A stretch of DNA of 64,000 nt from Flavobacterium sp. MC2016-06 (GTDB lineage Bacteria; Bacteroidota; Bacteroidia; Flavobacteriales; Flavobacteriaceae), in the NCBI RefSeq assembly GCF_009711165.2, contig NZ_WMID02000020.1, forward strand, positions 40,412 to 104,411. Direction: 5' to 3'. The translations under genes were made by a program, and so were the position numbers. The notes beneath the pieces were generated by a model that saw only the letters and a list, made by a program, of their open reading frames with translations, made no database searches and had not been told where the DNA came from. Position 1 is the first letter of the stretch. Each line of letters starts with the position of its first letter. Of the stretch, positions 57,304 to 64,000 are shown piece by piece.

Positions 57304-57981
57304 TTATTTTTTATAATATATGATTTTTCTTACCCAAGTTTCATTATAAGGATCACTTGAAGATGTTTTGGTTATCCAATTACCAAATTTATCATTTGTA
57401 TATTTATAACTGAATTCTTCTTGATCAGTTACCACATCATCCTTTATAGTTTGCCTTTTAATCACATCCCCATAAGTATTAAAATCGCTCAATACAATCG
57501 TTACTTTTCCATTCCACCACTCTGTAGCTTTTTGTTGGGTTTTAACCCCTTTTTTATCATAAAAGTATTCCCATTGATTTGATATTTGCTCTTCATTAGA
57601 ATTAACAGAATACATTAACTGCTTAATTAATTGGTTTTTACTATTGTAGACATCTTCATATTTTTTCTTTTTTACACCTTCAACATCTTCATAAGTAATG
57701 ATATGTTGAAATCCGTTTTGAGTTATTTTTTTTATATTTTCATCTTCAGAATTAGATGAGTTTAATAAATATCCTTTTGTGTCAAATTCATATTTAGTGG
57801 TGTCTTTACGGCAATTATAAGCGCCTCCATCAACAATTACCGATGGACATCTTTCGTCTACTTCAATGATTTTATTTACCTGACCTTTTAAGATCAATTT
57901 TTGCCAGTCTGAGGATGATTTTTGAGCGTTTATTTGATTTATTAATAGCATTTGTATTGCAACGAACAGGATTTTTTTCAT
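57304..57981 (-). CDS. Secreted hypothetical protein with YD-like repeats
   Basis: A 225-aa protein with a signal peptide (MKKILFVAIQMLLINQINAQ). The mature part is made of short beta-hairpin units (TTKYEFDTKGYLLNSS, WEYFYDKKGVKTQQKA, LSDFNTYGDVIKRQ, YKYTNDKFGNWITK) of the type seen in RHS/YD-repeat proteins, yet it is far too short to be an RHS shell. Similar small proteins are found in Bacteroidota genomes. It lies at the far end of the unrecognised minus-strand block. Confidence 0.6.
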   Translation of the reverse strand: MKKILFVAIQMLLINQINAQKSSSDWQKLILKGQVNKIIEVDERCPSVIVDGGAYNCRKDTTKYEFDTKGYLLNSSNSEDENIKKITQNGFQHIITYEDVEGVKKKKYEDVYNSKNQLIKQLMYSVNSNEEQISNQWEYFYDKKGVKTQQKATEWWNGKVTIVLSDFNTYGDVIKRQTIKDDVVTDQEEFSYKYTNDKFGNWITKTSSSDPYNETWVRKIIYYKK

Positions 57982-58215
57982 ATCAATTTAAAAGTTTTGT
58001 AAATTATTTTAAGATTTAATTTTAAAGAAATTTAGAATTTTACTGTTACGAAAATATATGTTTTAAATGTAATACTGTCAAAAAGTGAGATTTTAATCTT
58101 AAAATAAAAACAATAATAGCCATTATGAAAATTTGATGTTTAGATATAAAATTATTATTAAATCAAAAAAAAACATTTGCCTACGAAATTAGCTCACAAA
58201 TAAAATCTGAATTCG

Positions 58216-58223
58216 TATATTTG
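58216..58223 (+). promoter_or_regulatory. Promoter -7 box of pyrR-pyrB
   Basis: TATATTTG matches TAnnTTTG and lies 24 bp before the pyrR start. The leader is too short for a PyrR-type attenuator. Confidence 0.55.
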
Positions 58224-58247
58224 CCCAACTAAATATGACACTAAATT

Positions 58248-58787
58248 ATGAGCCAAAAAGTATTACTTAATTCAAAAGAAGTTACTATTATACTCCATCG
58301 TTTGGCTTGTCAGTTAATTGAGAAACACTTAGATTTTTCGGATACTATTTTAATCGGAATACAGCCAAGAGGTGTTTTTTTAGCAGAGCGTTTAAAAAAA
58401 ATTTTAGAAAACGAATACAATACTCCAGAAATTTCTTTGGGTTATTTAGACATCACTTTCTTTAGAGATGATTTCCGTAGAACAGATAAACCTCTCGAAG
58501 CCAACAAAACTCAAATTAATTTTATTGTCGAAAACAAAAAAGTCATTTTTATAGATGATGTATTGTTTACCGGAAGAAGTATTCGTTCTGCCTTAACGGC
58601 AATTCAGTCTTTTGGGCGACCTTCAGAAATTGAATTGCTGGTATTAATCGACAGACGATTTAGCCGTAATTTACCCATTCAGCCCGATTATCGCGGCCGT
58701 CAGGTAGATGCTATTAATAATGAAAAAGTAAAAGTAAGCTGGAAAGAGAATGATGGAGAAGATGTCGTTCATTTGATAACGAGCTAA
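58248..58787 (+). CDS. pyrR: PyrR-like uracil phosphoribosyltransferase/regulator
   Basis: A 179-aa type I phosphoribosyltransferase. It has the PRPP-binding loop in VIFIDDVLFTGRSIRSAL and the family motifs LIGIQPRGVFLAERL and LDITFFRDDFRR. In Gram-positive bacteria PyrR binds pyr mRNA leaders; whether it does so in Bacteroidota is unclear, and no attenuator is evident upstream here. Enzyme activity, making UMP from uracil and PRPP, is likely. pyrB follows after 50 bp, so the pair forms a pyrimidine operon. Confidence 0.92.
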   Translation: MSQKVLLNSKEVTIILHRLACQLIEKHLDFSDTILIGIQPRGVFLAERLKKILENEYNTPEISLGYLDITFFRDDFRRTDKPLEANKTQINFIVENKKVIFIDDVLFTGRSIRSALTAIQSFGRPSEIELLVLIDRRFSRNLPIQPDYRGRQVDAINNEKVKVSWKENDGEDVVHLITS

Positions 58788-58837
58788 TTGATTCTTCATT
58801 ATAAAAACCACTATTTAAAAAATATAATCGAAACAAA

Positions 58838-59764
58838 ATGAAAGAATTAAGCGTAAATCACTTATTAGGAATTAAATACATCAACGAGAATGATATTAAC
58901 CTAATTTTTGAAACTGCCGATCATTTTAAAGAAGTCATTAATAGACCCATTAAAAAAGTTCCTTCATTACGAGATATTACGATTGCCAATATTTTCTTCG
59001 AAAACAGTACCAGAACCAAACTTTCTTTTGAGTTAGCCCAAAAACGTTTATCGGCAGATGTGATTAGTTTTTCTGCAGCACAATCATCCGTTAAAAAAGG
59101 AGAAACACTTATTGATACCGTAAACAATATCCTTTCGATGAAAGTAGATATGGTTGTAATGCGCCACTCTAATCCCGGAGCGGCTTATTTTTTATCTAAA
59201 AACGTAAAAGCAAGTATTGTAAACGCTGGTGATGGAGCACACGAACACCCAACGCAGGCTTTATTGGACAGTTATTCTATTAGAGAAAAATTGGGCGATG
59301 TTGCAGGTAAGAAAGTAGTTATTGTGGGTGATATTTTACACTCTAGAGTTGCATTATCTAACATTTATGCTTTGCAGATGCAAGGCGCAGAAGTAAAAGT
59401 ATGCGGACCAAAAACACTGATTCCGAGATATATTGAATCGCTTGGTGTTACGGTAGAGCCAAACTTACGTAAAGCTTTAGAATGGTGTGATGTGGCAAAT
59501 ATGTTACGTGTACAGAACGAACGTATGGATGTGAATTTCTTTCCTTCTACAAGAGAATATGCACAGCAATACGGTTTAGATAAAACATTATTAGATTCGC
59601 TTAATAAAGAGATTATAATCATGCACCCTGGACCAATTAACAGAGGCGTTGAGATTACAAGTGATGTAGCCGATTCGAGCCAATCTGTGATCTTAAATCA
59701 GGTTGAAAATGGTGTAGCAATTAGAATGGCTGTAATTTATCTTTTAGCCTCTAAAATACAATAG
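58838..59764 (+). CDS. pyrB: Aspartate carbamoyltransferase, catalytic chain
   Basis: PyrB joins carbamoyl phosphate and aspartate to carbamoyl aspartate, the committed step of pyrimidine synthesis. The 308-aa length is normal. The carbamoyl phosphate site is seen in FENSTRTKLSFELA, with DGAHEHPTQALLDSYSIRE, GDILHSRVALSN and HPGPINRGVEI. No pyrI regulatory chain follows. Cotranscribed with pyrR. Confidence 0.95.
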   Translation: MKELSVNHLLGIKYINENDINLIFETADHFKEVINRPIKKVPSLRDITIANIFFENSTRTKLSFELAQKRLSADVISFSAAQSSVKKGETLIDTVNNILSMKVDMVVMRHSNPGAAYFLSKNVKASIVNAGDGAHEHPTQALLDSYSIREKLGDVAGKKVVIVGDILHSRVALSNIYALQMQGAEVKVCGPKTLIPRYIESLGVTVEPNLRKALEWCDVANMLRVQNERMDVNFFPSTREYAQQYGLDKTLLDSLNKEIIIMHPGPINRGVEITSDVADSSQSVILNQVENGVAIRMAVIYLLASKIQ

Positions 59765-59784
59765 TTTTCTTTATTTTGTTTCAG

Positions 59785-59862
59785 GTTTCAAGTTTCAAGT
59801 TTGTCATGCTTTGTCCAAACTTGAAACTTGAAACTTGAAACCTCTAAAACTTGAAACAATCA
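59785..59862. repeat. Simple repeat of ACTTGAA words, with inverted arms
   Basis: TTTCAGGTTTCAAGTTTC is followed by AAACTTGAAACTTGAAAC in the opposite sense, so the stretch can fold as a hairpin and may end the pyrRB transcript. Similar word tracts are at 4214, 60274, 61265 and 61360. Confidence 0.55.
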
Positions 59863-59939
59863 TTTTCAAACTAACTAAAAATTCTTCGTACCTTAGCTTC
59901 TAAAAATATTATTTTGATATTGAGCCTATAAATTATAAA

Positions 59940-60272
59940 ATGAAAGTAGATCAAAAAGGACATACCGTTACGATTAAAAATACACAAGGAGACTTTAATG
60001 CTTTTTTTGAGAATGTAACACAGCAGTTTAAGACGTATGAGAATCAAAATGTTATAATCGATTTAACAGCAGATACTGCATTGTCTGAAAAAGATTTAAA
60101 ACTATTCCTGCCACTTTCGAAGCAGCAGAAAAAAGCTAAAAAGTCTTTTGTAATTGTTATTACTGATTTTGACTTTAATGCTGTTTCTGATAAATTGACT
60201 ATTGTTCCTTCGCTTTTAGAAGCTCACGACATTATCGAAATGGAAGAAATTGAAAGAGATTTGGGGTTTTAA
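59940..60272 (+). CDS. Conserved small protein upstream of rnz
   Basis: A soluble 110-aa protein. Alternating strands and helices (HTVTIKNTQGDFNAFFENV, NVIIDLTADTALSEKDLKLF, KKSFVIVITDFDFNAV) suggest a compact alpha/beta fold, with a slight resemblance to STAS domains. It precedes rnz by 96 bp on the same strand, an arrangement I recall in other Flavobacteriia. No function is known. Confidence 0.7.
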   Translation: MKVDQKGHTVTIKNTQGDFNAFFENVTQQFKTYENQNVIIDLTADTALSEKDLKLFLPLSKQQKKAKKSFVIVITDFDFNAVSDKLTIVPSLLEAHDIIEMEEIERDLGF

Positions 60273-60368
60273 TTTTAGATTGTTGATTTTAGATTGTTGT
60301 AATACTGAATCTAAAATTTTTTGTCAATCTAAAATCTAAAATCTGCGATCTAAAATCTAAAATTTAAA

Positions 60369-61274
60369 ATGAAGTTAACCATACTTGGCTGTTACGCAGC
60401 AACTCCTAGAACACTTACCAACCCAACCGCTCAGGTTTTAGACATAAAAAATCGTTTATTTTTGATCGACTGCGGGGAAGGAACTCAGGTACAACTTAGA
60501 AAGAATAAGATTAAATTTTCAAAAATTAATCACATTTTTATTTCGCATCTTCACGGAGATCACCTTTACGGATTAATTGGAACAATCTCGACTTTTTCTC
60601 TTTTGGGAAGAACGACAGATTTACATATTTACGGACCAAAAGGAATTAAGGAATTAATTCTTCTTCAATTGAAACTAACAGAATCTTGGACAACTTATAA
60701 TTTGTTTTTTCACGAATTAGAGTCAAAAGAAAGTGAAGTTGTTTTTGAAGATAAACGTGTTATTGTAAAAACAATTCCTTTAAAACACCGCGTTTATACC
60801 AATGGTTTTCTTTTTCAGGAAAAACCGGATGAAAGAAAACTAAATGTTGAAGCTGTACAGCATTATGATATTCATGTTGCTTATTATCAAAAGATAAAAA
60901 ACGGAAGTGATATTACACTCGATGATGGAACTGTAATTGAAAACGAAAAACTTACTTTTGATCCCGTGAAGCCGAAAAGCTACGCTTTTTGTTCAGATAC
61001 GGTTTATCACGAAGCTGTAATTCCTATTATAGAAAATGTTGATGTCTTGTATCACGAATCTACTTTTTTGGATAGTGAAGCTCCTTTGGCACTTAAAACA
61101 CTGCACTCAACTTCAAAAGAAGCTGCAAGAATTGCTTTGAAAGCCAATGTAAAACAGTTAATTTTAGGTCATTATTCAACACGTTATGACGGAATTGAAC
61201 GTTTTAAAGAAGAAGCTGAAGAAATTTTTCCGAATGTACTTTTAGCAGATGACGGTAGAAGTTTTGAGTTATGA
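60369..61274 (+). CDS. rnz: Ribonuclease Z
   Basis: RNase Z cuts the 3' trailer from tRNA precursors in the cytoplasm. The 301-aa, short-form enzyme has the metallo-beta-lactamase motif HLHGDH (FISHLHGDHLYGLIGT), CGEGTQVQLR, the AFCSDTVYHEAV segment with its metal-binding Asp, the ILGHYSTRY motif, and the exosite region in the middle (RVYTNGFLFQEK). The start at 60369 (MKLTILGCYAATPR) is standard. A spacer of AATCTAAAAT-like words separates it from the upstream gene. Confidence 0.95.
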   Translation: MKLTILGCYAATPRTLTNPTAQVLDIKNRLFLIDCGEGTQVQLRKNKIKFSKINHIFISHLHGDHLYGLIGTISTFSLLGRTTDLHIYGPKGIKELILLQLKLTESWTTYNLFFHELESKESEVVFEDKRVIVKTIPLKHRVYTNGFLFQEKPDERKLNVEAVQHYDIHVAYYQKIKNGSDITLDDGTVIENEKLTFDPVKPKSYAFCSDTVYHEAVIPIIENVDVLYHESTFLDSEAPLALKTLHSTSKEAARIALKANVKQLILGHYSTRYDGIERFKEEAEEIFPNVLLADDGRSFEL

Positions 61275-61440
61275 GTTATGAGTTTTGAGTTATAAGTTAT
61301 GAATTATGAGTGTGTGTTGTTTATTTTTAGATAAATGATTCTAGAAAGTCTAATAATCTGAAATCTGAAATCTAAAATCATCAATCTAAAATTTAAAGCC
61401 AGCAATCTAAAATCAACAATCTAAAATCTAAAATTTTTTA
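61265..61440. repeat. Simple word-repeat tract between rnz and pdxH
   Basis: First GAGTTATGAGTTATGAGTT-like words (61267-61311), then AATCTAAAATC-like words in tandem (61360-61437). No gene. The same two word types are found before several other genes in the window. Confidence 0.65.
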
Positions 61441-61443
61441 CTT

Positions 61444-62088
61444 ATGAACGATTTAAGTAATTATAGAAAATCTTACGAAAAAAGCGAATTGCTTGAAAAT
61501 ACTATTCCAGAAGACCCAATTAATCTTTTTAATAAATGGTTTCATGAAGTAGAAGATTTTGGCGGAAGCGGAGAAGTAAACGCTATGACAGTTGCTACAA
61601 TAGGACTAGATGGTTTTCCGAAATCTAGAGTTGTTTTATTGAAGAAATTCTCTGAAGAAGGTTTTATTTTTTATACCAATTACGATTCTGAGAAAGGAAA
61701 AGCAATTGCGGTAAATCCGCATGTTTGTTTGTCTTTTTTTTGGCAGGAAATGGAGCGTCAAGTGATTATAAAAGGAATTGCTCAAAAAACTTCTGAAAAT
61801 ATATCTGACGGTTATTTTGATTCTCGTCCAGACGGAAGTAAGTTGGGAGCTATTGTTTCTAATCAAAGTGAAGTGATTCCGTCGAGAACATTTTTAGAAG
61901 AAAACCTAAAGGAGCTTGAGAAGAATTTTGAAGGAAAACCAATCCCGAGACCCGAAAATTGGGGTGGTTATTTGGTAACTCCTTTACAAGTAGAATTTTG
62001 GCAGGGAAGACCTAATAGACTCCACGACAGAATTCGTTATACAAGCCAATCTGATTTTTCTTGGAAGATTGAAAGGTTATCTTCTTAG
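61444..62088 (+). CDS. pdxH: Pyridoxamine 5'-phosphate oxidase
   Basis: PdxH oxidises pyridoxine or pyridoxamine 5'-phosphate to pyridoxal 5'-phosphate with FMN as cofactor. The length of 214 aa is normal. Motifs: MTVATIGLDGFPKSRVVLLK and FYTNYDSEKGKAIAVNP (FMN site), SFFWQEMERQVIIKG, and the C-terminal EFWQGRPNRLHDR with the end IERLSS. It starts 3 bp after a tandem word tract. Confidence 0.96.
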   Translation: MNDLSNYRKSYEKSELLENTIPEDPINLFNKWFHEVEDFGGSGEVNAMTVATIGLDGFPKSRVVLLKKFSEEGFIFYTNYDSEKGKAIAVNPHVCLSFFWQEMERQVIIKGIAQKTSENISDGYFDSRPDGSKLGAIVSNQSEVIPSRTFLEENLKELEKNFEGKPIPRPENWGGYLVTPLQVEFWQGRPNRLHDRIRYTSQSDFSWKIERLSS

Positions 62089-62261
62089 TTGTAAGATTTT
62101 TATTTATTAAATATAAAAAAAGATGTATTTCATCGATTAATTTTGTAGTTTACCGATAAATTAAATATGTTTGGAATAGAAATAAACGAATATTATTTAA
62201 TAAAAAGGATTTAAAGTGTTTGCCCCAACATCTACTTTAAAAGCATAAACTACCGTTGATT

Positions 62262-62765
62262 ATGAAAAAGATTATGCGCCACATGTTGTTCATTGCAATG
62301 CTTATTGCAATGAACGCATGTTCAGCTGACACTGCCGAGGGAAGCGATAGTAGCACTACAACTGAAACGCTTATTACCAATTATACTTATAATGATGACG
62401 AACTGTCAACTATGCAGCTTATAAACGAGTACCGCTTGAGTATTGGTTTGAATGCACTGCAGACAGTAAATCATATTTCGGCTAAATGCGAAGAGCATAA
62501 CAAATACATGATTGCCAACAATGTTGTTAATCATAATGATTTTACTTCACGATCTAACAATATTGTAACTGTTCTTGGCGCTAAAAAAGTGGGTGAGAAT
62601 GTTGCCTACAATTATAAAACACCCGAAGCAGCCTTAAAAGCTTGGTTAGATAGTCCTGGCCATAAAGAAAACATTGAAGGAGATTACACTCATTTTGGAT
62701 TGTCAGTTACGACTGATCCTGCAACTGGGAAAAAATATTACACAAACATTTTTGTTAAGATTTAA
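62262..62765 (+). CDS. CAP/SCP-domain lipoprotein
   Basis: A 167-aa lipoprotein. The ATG at 62262 is preferred over the TTG at 62256. The lipobox ends at Cys20 (LIAMNAC). The CAP domain (about 50-165) shows MQLINEYRLSIGLNAL, HNKYMIANN, VGENVAYN, AWLDSPGHKENI and FGLSVTTDPATGKKYYTNIF, the normal bacterial SCP pattern. The role of such proteins in bacteria is unclear. A TAATTTTG box at 62138-62145 may be its promoter, and a terminator follows. Confidence 0.88.
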   Translation: MKKIMRHMLFIAMLIAMNACSADTAEGSDSSTTTETLITNYTYNDDELSTMQLINEYRLSIGLNALQTVNHISAKCEEHNKYMIANNVVNHNDFTSRSNNIVTVLGAKKVGENVAYNYKTPEAALKAWLDSPGHKENIEGDYTHFGLSVTTDPATGKKYYTNIFVKI

Positions 62766-62801
62766 AAGAGTTTATATTCGAATCTGGTTGGTTTTTTAGT
62801 G

Positions 62802-62840
62802 GTCGTTGTAGCTTTCCGAGCTACAACGACTTTGTTTTTT
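62802..62840 (+). terminator. Intrinsic terminator after the CAP gene
   Basis: A 12-bp perfect stem, GTCGTTGTAGCT / AGCTACAACGAC, with a 5-nt loop and a T-rich tail. Confidence 0.75.
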
Positions 62841-62922
62841 AGATAGATATAAAAGAATGATTTTTAAAAGTATTTTTGTTTATTATTACTTTTACTTAAT
62901 TCGTTGTATAAAATATCAATAA

Positions 62923-63522
62923 ATGACTGCTATGAAATTCTTAATCTGTTTTGCTTTTTTTTCATTTTCGACTTATGGACAGGTTTGCCTACATAAAAAT
63001 TTATCAAAATCATTCAATTATAATGTAAAGGTTGCAAGAATGGAGACCAATTCTTGTAAAATTAAAGTAGACATAATTGAAAAAGAATCCAATAGACATC
63101 TTCAAACCATAAATATTGATTCAGAATTTATTTTTGAAGAAGATTTTAAAAAATGTTCAACAGTTAGATCCTATATATCGGGTTTTAATAAAAATAAAGA
63201 AGACATTGATAATGATTATGGCGATTTTATTGTAGCCGATTTTAACTTTGATGGTAAAGAAGATTTCGCAGTAAAAACGGATTCAGGTGGAAATGGCGGT
63301 CCTAATTATACGTACTACATTCAAAACGAAAAACTAAAATTTGAATTGGATCAATTTTTAACTGAAACGGTACGGTTTTTCCCTTCATCATTTGATAAAA
63401 CAAAAAAGACTTTGTCAACTTTTGTCCATGCAAGTGCAAGTTCGAGTAGTGAATCAATTTATGGATACAATTCGAAAACTAAAAAATGGAAATTTATAAA
63501 AGAGTCTATTGTGAAATTTTGA
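62923..63522 (+). CDS. Secreted hypothetical protein, XAC2610-like
   Basis: A 199-aa secreted protein. A signal peptide (MKFLICFAFFSFSTYGQ, if the ATG at 62932 is used) leads to a beta-rich part. The FG-GAP-like calcium-binding motif VADFNFDGKEDFAVKTDSGG is seen in XAC2610-type proteins. Function unknown. It is the last gene in the window. Confidence 0.65.
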   Translation: MTAMKFLICFAFFSFSTYGQVCLHKNLSKSFNYNVKVARMETNSCKIKVDIIEKESNRHLQTINIDSEFIFEEDFKKCSTVRSYISGFNKNKEDIDNDYGDFIVADFNFDGKEDFAVKTDSGGNGGPNYTYYIQNEKLKFELDQFLTETVRFFPSSFDKTKKTLSTFVHASASSSSESIYGYNSKTKKWKFIKESIVKF

Positions 63523-64000
63523 TTATTCGTTTTTGTAACTGAGTTTCTTCCAATCTCGTAACTCTATTTTTACAGAAAGGGATAGTACATACATATTATG
63601 CAAATCTTTGTCAAAGTTTAAAACTTTTATAAAGCTAAATATTTTTATATAAGTGTATTAGTTAAATGAAATAGCATCATCTTTTTTCATTTCAACGGAG
63701 GAGAAATCTTCATAAGAAACACTAGGAATTATTAGAAAAACACCACGAGTTTGTCATTTCTGTAAAGGTTACTTATTTCGGTAACGAATATTTCGCACCC
63801 ATTTTCCACAATCTTGTCATTTCGACGAAGGAGAAATCGCACTAGTAACTCCACAAGTAAAATCATCAACCTTTGAGGAAACACTAGTGCGATTTCTCCT
63901 TCGTCGAAATTGTAAAGGTTACTTATTTCGGTAACAAAATTTAACTTTAATAAATTTTGTTACGATGAGAAATAATAGCAAGGATTCGACATTAGAGAGA
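63523..64000. repeat. Repeat-rich 3' end of the window
   Basis: No gene was found. It holds a decayed TTTGTCAAAG element (63605-63636), a half copy of the GGAGGAGAAATC repeat (63690-63720), a perfect 28-bp inverted repeat (63819-63846 and 63883-63910), and two exact 25-bp direct repeats beginning TGTAAAGGTTAC (63761-63785 and 63911-63935). Confidence 0.75.

Overview
The window is AT-rich DNA from a Bacteroidota bacterium, most likely a Flavobacterium close to F. johnsoniae. The evidence is: SusC/SusD outer-membrane pairs; promoters with a TAnnTTTG -7 box and a TTG -33 box; a type IX secretion-style C-terminus on a giant chitinase; BshA-type bacillithiol synthesis; and a gene order from about 27.5 to 51.6 kb that matches the F. 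johnsoniae chitin utilization locus as I remember it. No tRNA, rRNA or CRISPR array was seen.

Layout. 1-7.8 kb: end of an N-acetylmuramoyl-L-alanine amidase, an MlaD/MCE lipid-transport protein, a two-gene Fe-S electron-transfer unit, two poorly known proteins, bshA and a PrcB-type lipoprotein. 7.8-12 kb: outer-membrane barrel, LpxH-like phosphoesterase, aroC and a dicarboxylate/amino-acid symporter. 12-14.7 kb: a hidden 40-aa double-glycine leader peptide gene opposite a TPR-containing hybrid histidine kinase. 14.8-22.3 kb: DEAD-box helicase, hutG, a coiled-coil membrane protein, an IS3-family element inserted in the exact centre of a terminator palindrome, hutI, a glutaminyl-peptide cyclotransferase and the SRP RNA gene. 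22.5-27.3 kb: SDR oxidoreductase, a histidine-kinase relic next to an intact GAF histidine kinase, a structured RNA element and a transaldolase.

27.5-51.6 kb is the chitin locus: FucP-family sugar transporter, LytTR response regulator with LytS-type sensor kinase, susC1-susD1-GH18, susC2-susD2, a NagB/PIG-L fusion, a GH20 hexosaminidase and the 1576-aa two-domain GH18 chitinase ChiA. The inferred flow is: secreted ChiA cuts chitin, the two SusCD pairs import oligomers, GH18 and GH20 enzymes trim them to GlcNAc, the MFS transporter takes GlcNAc into the cytoplasm, and the NagB fusion converts the phosphorylated sugar to fructose-6-phosphate. Both susC promoters carry the same 13-bp direct repeat pair (21-bp period) exactly 28 bp before the -7 box, a good candidate for the LytTR regulator's operator.

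51.9-64 kb: a DUF3592 protein, a TlpA-like thioredoxin, an ABC-F ATPase, a hidden 57-aa lipoprotein, three unrecognised genes, pyrR-pyrB, rnz, pdxH, a CAP-domain lipoprotein and a hypothetical protein. Long inverted repeats of one repeat family (27.3, 52.7, 53.7 and 63.8 kb) and several other short palindromic families are scattered between genes.
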